Shown here piece after piece: positions 11,136-21,900 of a stretch of 64,000 nucleotides of DNA. Every line of letters begins with the position of its first letter. The first letter of the stretch is position 1. The notes below the pieces were generated by a model that saw nothing but the letters and a program-made list of their open reading frames with translations, had not been told where the DNA came from and did no database searches. This stretch comes from a bacterium (GTDB lineage: Bacteria > Verrucomicrobiota > Verrucomicrobiia > Limisphaerales > UBA8199): the NCBI GenBank assembly GCA_021784555.1, contig JAJYHY010000003.1:1-64000 (forward strand), read 5' to 3'. A program made the position numbers and the translations under genes.

Positions 11136-11347
11136 CCGGCGCCACTTTGGGCAGCATCGACAGCAACCCGTCCATGCCGCTGCTCATCGGCGCAGTGAAG
11201 CCGGGCGAGAGCAAGCAATGCATGCTCCAGTTCACCGGCATGCTGTCGGGAAGCCAGCCCCTTACGATCTTGGGCGCGTCCTCGCTCGGCGCGCCCCATC
11301 ACTCCACTACTCCAGCACTCCGCTCCCCACATCCACCCACTTGAGCG

Positions 11348-14146
11348 ATGGCGCAACGTGGATTAGACTGCGGGATTAGCTTGAGAAGTCCAGTTGTCAT
11401 TCAGCGCCGCGTCGCACGGACCTGGCGGCCACATATAGTGGGGCTGCTCGCGCTGGGTCTTGCCTGGGCCTGTCTCGGAGCGGACGAAGACCTGGCCAAG
11501 GCAAAACATCTGTTCCTCTCCGGCAACTACGAGGCCTGCGCCGCCCTGGCGCAACGCGAGGCCCCCTCGTCTTATCGCTCGGACGAATGGCGAGATTGGG
11601 AGAGCAAGGCCCTGATGGCCAGGGGACGCTATCCCCAAGCCCTTGCCGCCATCACCCACGCCTTGGCCGAAGATCGGTGGAGCGTGCGGTTGATGTGGCA
11701 GGCCCGCCGGGTCTTTCTGAGTAACGGCCGAACGGGGGAAGCCAGCCAAATGGTTCAAAGAATCATTCACGCCGTCAGCTCCAATCCGCGCGATTATCGT
11801 GACGCGGTAAGCTTGACGGTCTTTGGCGAGGCGGCTCTGCTTGCCGGGGCCGACCCAAAACGCGTCCTGGACACGGTCTATGCCGGCGCGAAGCAGGCGG
11901 ACCCCAAGGAACGGGCGGTTTACTTGGCCATTGGCGGACTGGCGCTCCAGGAGCATGATTATGCCCTGGCCTCCAAGACCTTTACCGAGGCACTGAAAGA
12001 ACTGCCGAACGACCCCGATTTAGAGTTGGGACTTGCCAAGGCATACGCGCCGAGCGACCCGGGACTGATGCTGGCTTCCCTGCAGGCAGCCCTGCAGACC
12101 AACAGCCACCACGTTGGGAGTCTCCTATTGTTGGTCGATCACAGCATCGATGCCGAAGACTATCCCCAGGCGCATAAGCTCCTGAAGCGCATTGACTCCG
12201 TTAATCCTTGGGACCCGGATGCCTGGGCTTACCGCGCCGTTCTGGACGAGTTGCAAAATCACCCCCGGCAGGAGCAGACCGCAACGGAGAACGCCTTCAA
12301 ATTCTGGCCGTCAAATCCGAGGGTGGATTACCTGATTGGCCTGAAATTGTCCCAGAACTATCGTTTTAGCGAAGGCTCACGCCACCAGCGGCTTGCCTTG
12401 GGCTTCGACCCCGATTATCTCCCGGCCAAGATACAACTTGCCCAGGACCTGCTCCGCCTGGGCCAGGAGACCGAGGGCTGGCGCCTGGCCGATGCGGTCC
12501 AAAAAGAGGATGGGTACGACGTCGAGGCATATAATCTTGCCACCCTGCACGATACAATGGCCAGTTTCGCGAGCCTGACCAACCAGGATTTCGTCCTCCG
12601 CATGTCGCCCCATGAAGCCGCCGTCTATGGCGCGGGCGCCCTGGCCCTGCTGGAACGGGCAAAAACAACCCTTTGCGCCAAATACGGCCTGGACCTCCGG
12701 CAGCGCACCACGGTGGAGATCTTTCCCGAACAGAAGGATTTTGCCGTCAGAACGTTTGGCATGCCCGGGGACCCGGGTTACCTGGGCGTCTGTTTCGGCA
12801 ACGTCATCACCGCCAACAGCCCCGTCGCCTTCCCCGGCAACCCCGTGAACTGGGAATCCATGCTCTGGCACGAGTTCTGCCACGTCGTCACGCTCCACTT
12901 GACTCGGAACAAGATGCCGCGCTGGCTCAGCGAGGGCATTTCAGTGTATGAGGAAAGCCAGGCCGATTCGGCTTGGGGCCAGCGGATGAACCCGCAGTAC
13001 CGCGAACTGATTCTGGGCGGGAAGCTTACCCCGGTCTCGAAGTTGAGCGCCGCCTTCCTGACCGCAAGGTCCAACCTGGATCTTCAATTCGCTTACTACG
13101 AATCCTCGCTTGTGGTTGACTATCTGGTGAAGCGGTTCGGCCTGGAATCACTCAAGGCAATCCTCCGCGACCTGGGCGACGGAACCGAGATCAATGAGGC
13201 CATCGCCAAGCACACCGTTCCGATGAAACGACTCGACAACGATTTCGCCACCTTTGCCCGCCAACAGGCCGAACAACTCGCCCCTGGCCTGGACTTCGAG
13301 AAACCGAGTCCAGGAGGACCCGGCCCAAACGATTCGGGACCGCTCTCTACCGGGGGCCGCCAAAGGGCGCCGATTTCGGTCAATCCGTTCTCGTCGCCGT
13401 CATCGGGTCCTGTCTCGCGGGAGGACTGGGCCAAAGACCACCCGACAAATTATTGGGTCATGACCCACCAGGCGGCGCAGCTTGCGGAGGCAAAGAAGTG
13501 GCGGCAAGCCGCGCCAATCCTGCGGCGGCTCATCGATTTATATCCCAGCCAGACCGGCTCCGATAGCGCCTACATGCTTCTGGCCGGGGTCGAGCGCGGG
13601 ATGGGCAATATGAATGAAGAACGCCGCATCCTGCGAACTTTCGTCCAACAGGATGACCAAGCGCCGGACGCTTGCCTGCGCTTGATGCAACTTGATGCCG
13701 CGGCGCAAGACTGGTCCGGCGTCATCACCAATGCCCAGAGATATCTTGCCGTCAATCCTCTCGTCGCGCCACCCTACCAATTCCTGGGGCGAGCAGCCGA
13801 GCACACTGGCCAAACCGGCCTGGCCATCAGTTCCTACCGCGCCCTGCTCCAACTGGATCCGCCCGACCCGGCCGAGACGCATTTCCTCCTGGCCAAGGCG
13901 CTCTATCACCAAAGCCAACCGGAGGCGCGCCGGCAGGTCCTCGAAGTACACCGCGCCCTGGCGCAACGGGAACCCGCACAACGAAGAAGCCAACCGGAGG
14001 CGCGCCGGCAGGTCCTCGAAGCCCTTGAATATGCGCCTCGATTCCGAGCCGCGCTTCACCTGCTCCTGGAAATAGATGGCGGATTGCCACCGCAGGCGGA
14101 GACGAGCTTCGTTCCGGTTAATCAACAGAAGGGTTCTAAACCATGA
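11348..14146 (+). CDS. TPR protein with peptidase MA-like gluzincin domain
   Basis: HEFCHVVTLHLTRNKMPRWLSEGISVYEE (HExxH plus downstream Glu); TPR-like flanks. Confidence 0.75.
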   Translation: MAQRGLDCGISLRSPVVIQRRVARTWRPHIVGLLALGLAWACLGADEDLAKAKHLFLSGNYEACAALAQREAPSSYRSDEWRDWESKALMARGRYPQALAAITHALAEDRWSVRLMWQARRVFLSNGRTGEASQMVQRIIHAVSSNPRDYRDAVSLTVFGEAALLAGADPKRVLDTVYAGAKQADPKERAVYLAIGGLALQEHDYALASKTFTEALKELPNDPDLELGLAKAYAPSDPGLMLASLQAALQTNSHHVGSLLLLVDHSIDAEDYPQAHKLLKRIDSVNPWDPDAWAYRAVLDELQNHPRQEQTATENAFKFWPSNPRVDYLIGLKLSQNYRFSEGSRHQRLALGFDPDYLPAKIQLAQDLLRLGQETEGWRLADAVQKEDGYDVEAYNLATLHDTMASFASLTNQDFVLRMSPHEAAVYGAGALALLERAKTTLCAKYGLDLRQRTTVEIFPEQKDFAVRTFGMPGDPGYLGVCFGNVITANSPVAFPGNPVNWESMLWHEFCHVVTLHLTRNKMPRWLSEGISVYEESQADSAWGQRMNPQYRELILGGKLTPVSKLSAAFLTARSNLDLQFAYYESSLVVDYLVKRFGLESLKAILRDLGDGTEINEAIAKHTVPMKRLDNDFATFARQQAEQLAPGLDFEKPSPGGPGPNDSGPLSTGGRQRAPISVNPFSSPSSGPVSREDWAKDHPTNYWVMTHQAAQLAEAKKWRQAAPILRRLIDLYPSQTGSDSAYMLLAGVERGMGNMNEERRILRTFVQQDDQAPDACLRLMQLDAAAQDWSGVITNAQRYLAVNPLVAPPYQFLGRAAEHTGQTGLAISSYRALLQLDPPDPAETHFLLAKALYHQSQPEARRQVLEVHRALAQREPAQRRSQPEARRQVLEALEYAPRFRAALHLLLEIDGGLPPQAETSFVPVNQQKGSKP
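13913..14021 (+). repeat. In-frame 75-bp-offset direct repeat inside the TPR/peptidase gene
   Basis: agccaaccggaggcgcgccggcaggtcctcgaag occurs at 13913 and 13988. Confidence 0.85.
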
Positions 14147-14272
14147 GGCAGACCGGACCCATTTACAAAACCGTAGCGCAGGTCTCCGAACCCGATGCCA
14201 CTAGCCTTTGGCACGGGCGAGTCATTGTGAGGACCGGGCCTGCCCTTGTGCCGGAGGCACTTCCGAGAATAG

Positions 14273-14388
14273 CCCAACGTCTTGAACGTTGGGTGCGCGC
14301 GGGAGATGGAGTAAGTCCCGGCAGGGACGGCCGACCCCGTGCCCAACGTCTTTGCTCGCGGCCGCCTCAGCCGTCCCTGTCGGGACTT
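14273..14388. repeat. Nested palindromic intergenic repeats
   Basis: CCCAACGT-CTTGA-ACGTTGGG (14273-14293); AAGTCCCGGCAGGGACGGC (14313-14331) pairs with GCCGTCCCTGTCGGGACTT (14370-14388). Confidence 0.75.
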
Positions 14389-14397
14389 GTGGCTTTT

Positions 14398-14467
14398 CGG
14401 CATGCCTCATTAAGCATTGGGCATTTCGCATTATTCATTGGCAATGCCCAATGCCTAATGCCCAATC
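14398..14467 (+). repeat. Partial copy of the dispersed gcattgggcattt repeat
   Basis: cattaagcattgggcatttcgcattattcattggcaatgcccaatgcctaatg, shared with 2050-2125 and 20768-20850. Confidence 0.7.
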
Positions 14468-14507
14468 AAAGCCCAAGTGCGCGCCTCTCCGGGGCCTTCG
14501 GCTCTCC

Positions 14508-14606
14508 GCGTGTTTCGCGTCTCTGCGGTTTGATTGCGTTCCCTTTGCTAGCCGTGGCCCCGCGGGTCTCGGAGCGCCAACTCAACCGCGGAGACGCGAG
14601 GCACGC
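14508..14606. repeat. Imperfect inverted repeat (~25-bp arms)
   Basis: gcgtgtttcgcgtctctgcggtttga at 14508 and tcaaccgcggagacgcgaggcacgc at 14582. Confidence 0.6.
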
Positions 14607-14767
14607 AGAGAGGAGAACGTTGAGTATTGTCGCGTGGCCCTCCGGGAGAAAGGCATGGCTCTGGTTCGAGCCAGCGAGACCTCAATCGTAAATCGTAAGT
14701 TAATCAATGACCTCAATCGCAAATCGCAAATTAGTCGATGCCTGACCATTTCCAAACCGAGACCCAA

Positions 14768-15811
14768 ATGAACACTCCCAACACTCTTATCGGACCCCAA
14801 CCTCAGTCGGATGCCACCTCTGCCATCGCGGTGGAACGCCAGGTCGTCGAACGTCTCACCGCGGGCCGCGCGCAGATTGAGGCCGAATTGGCCAAGGTCA
14901 TCGTGGGCCAGAGAGATGTCATTGAGCAGATTCTTATTGCCCTCTTTGCGGGGGGCCATTGCCTGATTACCGGCGCGCCGGGTTTGGCCAAGACCCTGCT
15001 GGTGAAGTCCATCGCGCAGATCTTTCACCTGAAGTTCCAGCGCATCCAGTTTACTCCCGACCTCATGCCGGCGGACATCACTGGAACCGAGATCCTGCAG
15101 GAGAGTCCCGAAGGCCGGAAGCTGACCTTCGTGCGCGGCCCCATTTTCGCCAACATGATTCTGGCCGATGAAATCAACCGCACTCCGCCCAAAACCCAGG
15201 CGGCCCTGCTGGAGGCAATGCAGGAGCACCAGGTGACCGCCGCCGGAATTCGCCATGCGCTGGAGGAGCCGTTTTTTGTTTTGGCGACGCAAAACCCCAT
15301 CGAGATGGAGGGAACCTATCCCTTGCCGGAGGCGCAATTGGACCGGTTTATGTTCAATGTGGTGATGGACTACTTGCCCGAGGAGGAGGAGGTGGCCGTC
15401 GTCACTCGCACGACTTCCTCAAAGCCCGCGGCGATTGAACCGCTATTCACAGGCCAGGACGTGCTGGGGTTCCATGAAATGGTCCGGAAGGTCCCCATCG
15501 CCGACGAGATCGCCCGCTACGCCGTCAGGTTGGCGGCCGCTTCGCGCCCCCACCAACCGGCCGCGCCTGATTTCATCAGCGAATGGGCCAGTTGGGGCGC
15601 CGGGACCAGGGCCGGCCAGTTCCTGGTATTGGGGGCCAAGGCGCGCGCACTGTTCAAAGGGCGGGCGCATGTCACCATCGAGGACATCCAGACCCTGGCT
15701 TATCCAACCTTGCGCCATCGCATCCTGCTCAACTACCGGGCGGAGGCCGAAGGCGTCAAAGTCGAGCACATCACCAAGCGACTGCTCGAAACCCTCAAGC
15801 CCCCCATCTAA
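14768..15811 (+). CDS. MoxR family AAA+ ATPase
   Basis: GAPGLAKTLLVKSIAQ, FTPDLMPADITGTEI, ILADEINRTPPKTQAALLEAMQEHQVT, ATQNPIEMEGTYPLPEAQLDRF. Confidence 0.92.
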   Translation: MNTPNTLIGPQPQSDATSAIAVERQVVERLTAGRAQIEAELAKVIVGQRDVIEQILIALFAGGHCLITGAPGLAKTLLVKSIAQIFHLKFQRIQFTPDLMPADITGTEILQESPEGRKLTFVRGPIFANMILADEINRTPPKTQAALLEAMQEHQVTAAGIRHALEEPFFVLATQNPIEMEGTYPLPEAQLDRFMFNVVMDYLPEEEEVAVVTRTTSSKPAAIEPLFTGQDVLGFHEMVRKVPIADEIARYAVRLAAASRPHQPAAPDFISEWASWGAGTRAGQFLVLGAKARALFKGRAHVTIEDIQTLAYPTLRHRILLNYRAEAEGVKVEHITKRLLETLKPPI

Positions 15812-15822
15812 CCGCATCTCCT

Positions 15823-16791
15823 ATGACGGAAATCCGGCTTTCTCCAATTCCAGCGGCATCGCTCATCGACCCACAGACCCTGATGAGTATTCGCAATCTC
15901 GAGTTGCGGGCGCGTACGGTTGTCGAGGGCTTCTGGAGCGGCATCCATCGCAGCCCGCATCACGGCTTCTCAGTCGAGTTCAGTGAATACCGCCAATACA
16001 TGCCGGATGATGATCCGCGATACCTGGATTGGCGCGTGTTCGCCCGGACGGACCGCTACTTCATCAAGAAGTTCCAGGAGGAGACAAACCTGCGTTGCCT
16101 CCTGCTCGCGGACCAGAGCCGCTCCATGACTTTTGGCTCGCTTGCCCATTCCAAGGCCGACTACTCCGCCACGCTGGCCGCCACGCTGGCTTATTTCCTC
16201 TATCTCCAGGGCGATGCCGTCGGCCTGCTCACCTTCGACCAAGAAATCCGCGAATACCTTCCCGCGCGCCACCGCACCGGCCATCTCCGTCAACTGATGT
16301 TCGCCCTGGAGAAGCCGGGCGGCGGGCAGAGGACGGACCTCAGCGCGCCCCTGAAGCGCATCGCCGAGGTCGCCCATAAACGCGGCATGATGGTTCTCAT
16401 CTCCGATTTCCTGGCCCCGCTTGAACGTCTTGCTCCGGATCTGGCCGCCCTGGCCGCCAGCGGCCACGACCTAGTGGTGTTTCAAATCCTCGACCCCGCC
16501 GAGTGGACATTCGGCTTCGACACCCCTTCTATGTTTCAAGACGCTGAGTCGGGCCGCACACTATTCATCGACCCCGGCAGCGCGAGGAAGGCCTATCAGA
16601 GCAAACTTAAGTCTCATTGCGCCCATCTTCGCCGCACCTGCCAACAGTTGGGCGCCGCCTACCAGAGGCTCTCCACGGACCAGCCTCTGGAACTGGCCTT
16701 GTTCGATTTCCTAGCCCGGCGAATGCAGCATCGGCGGACAATAACCCGGTCCTCGGCCCACCACCGGCCAGGGGGCGCTTCGGCGAAATGA
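15823..16791 (+). CDS. DUF58 domain protein
   Basis: GIHRSPHHGFSVEFSEYRQYMPDDDPRYLDWRVFARTDRYFIKKFQEETN. Confidence 0.9.
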   Translation: MTEIRLSPIPAASLIDPQTLMSIRNLELRARTVVEGFWSGIHRSPHHGFSVEFSEYRQYMPDDDPRYLDWRVFARTDRYFIKKFQEETNLRCLLLADQSRSMTFGSLAHSKADYSATLAATLAYFLYLQGDAVGLLTFDQEIREYLPARHRTGHLRQLMFALEKPGGGQRTDLSAPLKRIAEVAHKRGMMVLISDFLAPLERLAPDLAALAASGHDLVVFQILDPAEWTFGFDTPSMFQDAESGRTLFIDPGSARKAYQSKLKSHCAHLRRTCQQLGAAYQRLSTDQPLELALFDFLARRMQHRRTITRSSAHHRPGGASAK

Positions 16792-16795
16792 TCCT

Positions 16796-18886
16796 ATGAG
16801 CTTCCTGGCGCCACTTTTCTTGCTCGGTGGATTGGCGGTGGCCCTGCCGATCCTCTTTCACCTCATCCGCCGCACCACACGCCGCCGGACGGTGTTCAGT
16901 TCTTTGATGTTCCTGATGCCGTCCCCTCCGAGGCTCACGCGGCGGTCGCGGCTGGAGCACCTGTTGCTGCTGGCCCTCCGATGCCTGATTCTCTGTCTGT
17001 TGGCCCTGGGCTTTGCCCGTCCATTCATCAAGCGTGCCATTTCCAATTCCGCTGGCCCGGGAGCGAAGCGCACGGTTATCCTGGTCGATACCAGCGCCAG
17101 CATGCGCCGGCCCAATCTTTGGCGGGACGCCCTCGCCAAGGCCAAGGCCGCTTTAGAGAAAAGCTCACCCGAAGACCAGGTTGCGCTTTGCACCTTTGAC
17201 CGGCAGACGCACTGGTTGGTGACCCTCGACCAGTGGAACCGGACTCCGGTTGGCGAGCGCACACAATTGGCCATCGGCAAGCTGGCTGCGGTTCACCCGG
17301 GCTGGTCGGCCACACACCTGGGCGACGCCCTTATAGACGCAGCCGAACGCCTGGCTGACAGCCACACCAAACAGGTGCCCAGCCCGGGACAAATTGTGCT
17401 CATAACCGATCTCCAGGAGGGCAGCCGCCTCGGCGCCCTGCAAGGCTACGAGTGGCCGAAACATGTGAATTTATCCGTTGAACGGCTGAAGCCTCTGCCA
17501 GCCAGTGATGCCTCCATCCAATGGGTCCCCGCGTCCGGGGATTTCGCCCTCAAGTCAAGCACGAGCGTTCGTCTGCGGATTGCCAACGCCGCCGATTCCC
17601 GCCGGGAGCAGTTCAGAGTGGGTTGGGCGCCAGAGAGCGGCAGTGGATTCACAGGCAACCCGCTGGAGTTGTACGTCCCCGCGGGCCAGAGCCGTATTGT
17701 GCTTTTGCCGACCCCGACCGCGGCGCCGGTCCCGGATCGCGTCCTGCTCCAAGGCGACGACCAGGACTTCAACAACACGGTGTTCGCACTCGCGCCGGAG
17801 CGGCTAAAGCTGACTGTGCTCTATCTGGGAACGGAAGCGGCCAACGACCCGAAGCAGCCCCTGTTCTTCCTCGAACGGGCCTTTCAAGAGACGCGCCGGG
17901 AGGAAGTCAGCGTTCTGCCCCACGTTCCCTCTACGCCGCTCTCCCCAGCCCAGGTTCAGTCCGCGGACCTTATTGTGGTTACCTCGTCGCTGCCAAATAG
18001 CCTGGCCGGCGTATTGCGGCAGGAAATCATGGCGGGCAAGACCGTCCTGTTCGCTCTCCGCTCGGCATCCGATGCCCCCACTTTAGGTCAACTTCTGCAC
18101 GTGGGTGACCTCCAAATCGAAGAGGCGCATCCAAGCAACTACGCGATGTTGGCCCAAATTGATTTCCGTCATCCGCTCTTCGCGCCTTTTGCCGACCCGC
18201 CCTACAATGATTTTACCAAGATTCACTTCTGGAAATACCGGCGTATGGAGGCTTCGGCTATTCCTGGCGCCCGCGTGCTGGCCGCCTTCGATGATGGCGA
18301 CCCGGCTCTGCTCGAGGTCCCTCTCGGCAAGGGCCGGGTGCTCATTCTCACCTCGGGCTGGCAGCCGGAGGAGAGCCAGTTGGCCTTATCTTCGAAGTTC
18401 GTGCCGCTTATGTATTCGTTGCTGGAGGAAAGCGGGGCGCCACCGCCTCCGCCGCCCCAATACTTTGTCGGCGATACAATCCCTTTGAACCGGAACGGGA
18501 ACGATTCGATCGACCTTCGGACACCCGATGGCGCCCGGATATCGCTTAGTCAAAAAACGAATTTCACTGTCCTTTTACCTGGTGTCTATACCCTGAGCAC
18601 CGGCAATGCCAGGCATCACTTCGTGGTCAACCTCGACCCCGCCGAAAGCCGCCTAACCCCCATGCCGGTCGATGATTTGGAGAAACTGGGCGCACCGGTT
18701 GCGACTCAGGCGCCCTCCGTGGCCCGTGAGAAAGCGCGGAAGCTCCATCTGGAGAATGCCGAGTTGGAGGCTCGCGAGAAGTTATGGCGATGGTTTCTCA
18801 TAGCGACGATCGCCGTGCTGTTGGCTGAAACGTGGTTGGGCGGGCGGACAGCCCGAATGACGGCAAAGGAAAACGCCCCCGCTTAA
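16796..18886 (+). CDS. BatA-domain / VWA-like membrane protein
   Basis: MSFLAPLFLLGGLAVALPILFHLIRRTTRRRTVFSSLMFL; VILVDTSASMRRP. Confidence 0.85.
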   Translation: MSFLAPLFLLGGLAVALPILFHLIRRTTRRRTVFSSLMFLMPSPPRLTRRSRLEHLLLLALRCLILCLLALGFARPFIKRAISNSAGPGAKRTVILVDTSASMRRPNLWRDALAKAKAALEKSSPEDQVALCTFDRQTHWLVTLDQWNRTPVGERTQLAIGKLAAVHPGWSATHLGDALIDAAERLADSHTKQVPSPGQIVLITDLQEGSRLGALQGYEWPKHVNLSVERLKPLPASDASIQWVPASGDFALKSSTSVRLRIANAADSRREQFRVGWAPESGSGFTGNPLELYVPAGQSRIVLLPTPTAAPVPDRVLLQGDDQDFNNTVFALAPERLKLTVLYLGTEAANDPKQPLFFLERAFQETRREEVSVLPHVPSTPLSPAQVQSADLIVVTSSLPNSLAGVLRQEIMAGKTVLFALRSASDAPTLGQLLHVGDLQIEEAHPSNYAMLAQIDFRHPLFAPFADPPYNDFTKIHFWKYRRMEASAIPGARVLAAFDDGDPALLEVPLGKGRVLILTSGWQPEESQLALSSKFVPLMYSLLEESGAPPPPPPQYFVGDTIPLNRNGNDSIDLRTPDGARISLSQKTNFTVLLPGVYTLSTGNARHHFVVNLDPAESRLTPMPVDDLEKLGAPVATQAPSVAREKARKLHLENAELEAREKLWRWFLIATIAVLLAETWLGGRTARMTAKENAPA

Positions 18887-18908
18887 AACAACAAAGGAGA
18901 CCTGGCTT

Positions 18909-21900
18909 ATGCCTATTGATCCTCATCTCAAAGCGCAGCTCGACGAGGTCGCAGCCTGCCGGAGCCGGCTTCAGTTTTGGTGCAAACTAGCCGTTGGCTG
19001 GGCGGCGGCCGCGGCGGTTGGACTCGCCCTGCTCGAGATTGAGCGAGCAAGCGGCTTGGCTTCCTCACTCTCATTGCCCGTCATCGCGGCTCTGGGTATT
19101 GGAACCATTGCGGTCTTGATTATTCGGCATCATTCGAGGCAGCCCGATGCGGCATCGCTCATCATCGAGTTGGAACGGCGCTTTCCCCAGCTCGATGGGC
19201 GGCTTCTTACCGCCGCTCAGCAAAGCCGCACCGAGGGCGCCGAACTGGGATTCCTCCAGGAGCGGTTGCTCAAAGAAACCCTGGAGCACAGCCGTCGATA
19301 CGACTGGGCGGGCCTGATTCCGGAATCGCGCGTAGCCTTCGGGCGGATGGCGCATTGGGCAGCTTTGTGCCTGTTTGGTCTCGTCCTGTGGGGCCTGCGC
19401 ACGCCCGGCACACGTGCCCTGCTGATCCGCAACTTTGTGTCGGGCGTCACCGTCACGCCTGGCGATGCCAACCTGGAGCGCGGGGACACGTTGGTTGTGC
19501 TCGCCCGGTTCAAGGGCCCGCTGCCGGCGACGGTGAACCTGGTTATCGACTCGGCCACCGGCGGACCGGGGCATCCGCGCTCCAATGCGCGTATCCCCTT
19601 GGTCAAGAGCCTGGCGGACCCCATGTTCGGCGGCAGCGTCCCGGAAGTGACGACTAATTTCGAGTATTACATCGCTTATGCCGGCGGGCGCACCCGCGAC
19701 TTCAAAGTCACTGTCTTCGAGTATCCGCGTTTGGAGCGGGCCGATGCCAGCCTCCTCTTCCCAGCCTACACCCGTGAAAAGCCAAAACACATTGAGGATA
19801 CGCTCCGCGTGACGGCAGTGGAAGGTTCGCGGCTGGACCTGGCGCTTCACCTCAACAAGCCCGTTCGCACCGCGAACCTCCTGAGCACCGACAAGCAGGC
19901 CGAAACCATTCCTCTCAAGGTCGAGCCGAATCGGCCTGAGGCTTCACTCGGCGGCTTTGTCCTCGGCCACAGTGCCACCTATAACCTGGAACTCGTAGAT
20001 GCCAAGGGCCGGACCAACAAGGTCCCTTCCCAGTTCGTTTTCAGTGTCCTCACCAATCGCACACCGGAACTGGTCCTAACTGCTCCGCGAGGTGACATGC
20101 GTCCCTCTCCTCTCCAGGAGATCACGTTTCGAGGAACCGTCTGGGACGATTTTGGGGTATTGGCCTACGGGCTGGGCTATTGCCAGGCAGGCAAAGACCC
20201 GGTGCTGGTGACCTTGGGCAAGAATGTCCCCGCCAAACAAAAGCGCAACTTCCATTACCTCTTACGTCTCGAACAGCTCCATGTCCAGCCCGACCAGCTT
20301 GTCTCCTGGTTTGCCTGGGCCGACGACCTTGGACCGGATGGCCGGCCACGCCATACCACCGGTGACCTGTTCTTTGGAGAGATCCGCCCCTTCGATGAAG
20401 TGTTCCGTGAGGGACAAGGGATGGCCGGAGGCTCGCAGCAGGGCGCGGGTGGGCAGCGGAGTGGCGGCCCCGCTCAAAGATTGGCGGAGCTGCAAAAGCA
20501 GATTATCAACGCGACCTGGAATATCCAGCGCGCCGCGAATGGGATACGTTCCTCTACGCCAGGAGGCGGTTCGCGGTCCGAGCAACCAACTCCGAAGCCG
20601 GGGAAGGAACAGAGTTCTCACCAAGGAGAATCCAGTGTGTGGAAACCGGGACCGATGCCGGTCGGGGGGTCTGGAGTCCTTGAGTCGCAAAACATGTTGC
20701 AGGCGAGCCAGGCTTTGCTGCGTGTGCGGCGAGGGCGAAGCGCTATGCATCTGAGGCGCGCACAGCGGCATTTCTCATTAAGCATTGGGCATTTACCATT
20801 ATTCATTGGCAATGCCAAATGCACAATGCCTAATGCCCAATGCTCAATGAGATGGGAGAACCGGTCAGAGGTCCGCCTCGCTAGGACAGGATTCCGCGGG
20901 TGGCTCGTACACCACGCAAACGAAGGAAACGAAGAGTCGTCGCGCGCGCCCCAGGCTGGCTTCTGGGCGTCGGCCGTCTTTGGCCAAATTGGGCCGCAGT
21001 CCTCCGGCCCTGAGCCTCACCCACAGCCCGCCCCCCCTTCGCACCCGCACGTCGCCGTCACTGGCGCGCCTGCCAACTATCTCAGTGATTTGGCAGTCGT
21101 GCGCCAGGCCCTGGAGCAAGCGATCCAGCAAGCCCAGGCGGCCTCCGCTCGCCAACAGGACCCTAGGACCTCACCGATTTGGAGCCAGACCCTCAAGGAC
21201 ATGCGCTCGGCTCTGGAGCGGATGAAAGAGGCCTCGCAATCTTCCGCCCCGCTCTCCGAGGCCCTGGATGCCGAACAGGCCGCCTACCAATGCCTGCTGA
21301 TGCTTCAGCAGCATGAATACCAGGTGTCGCTGGGCCGGCGGCAATCGGGAGGCCAGGGCAGCGGTGGCCGGAGTCGGCAGATGCAGCTTGAACTGGATCA
21401 GATGGACCTGACCCAATCCCAGAACCGATACGAGACCCAGAGCCAGGCGCAGGCGCCGGTCTCCTCCCAGGGTCGGGAGCAGTTGGAGATCAGCGCCCGG
21501 CTTCAGGAATTGGCCCGCCGCCAGCAGGACCTCAATGACCGGCTCAAAGAATTGCAGAGCGCGCTGGAGCAGGCCCGCACCGAGGAAGAGCGGGCTGAAA
21601 TCCGGCGCCGTCTCAAACGGCTCGAAGAGGACGAACAGAAGATGCTGTCGAGTGTCGATGCCCTGCGCCAGCGAATGGACAGCCCCCAAAACCAGTCAAG
21701 CATGACCCAGGAGCGCCTTCAACTGGATCAGACCCGCCAGGATGTTCTGCGCGCCTCCCAAGCCGCGGCCCAGGGAGAGGTATCTCAGGCCCTGGCCTCC
21801 GGCACCCGTGCCCAACGTCAGTTGCGGCAAGTCCAGGACGAGATGCGGCGAAAGAGCTCCAGCCAATTTGCTCAGGATTTGCGCCAGATGCGGGAGCAGG

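Noticed and set aside
11147-11344. Small plus-strand ORF after the TPR membrane protein
   Set aside because: Looks like a degraded gene fragment (LTGATLGSIDSNPSMPLLIGAVKPGESKQCMLQF) followed by repeat sequence; not supportable as an intact gene.
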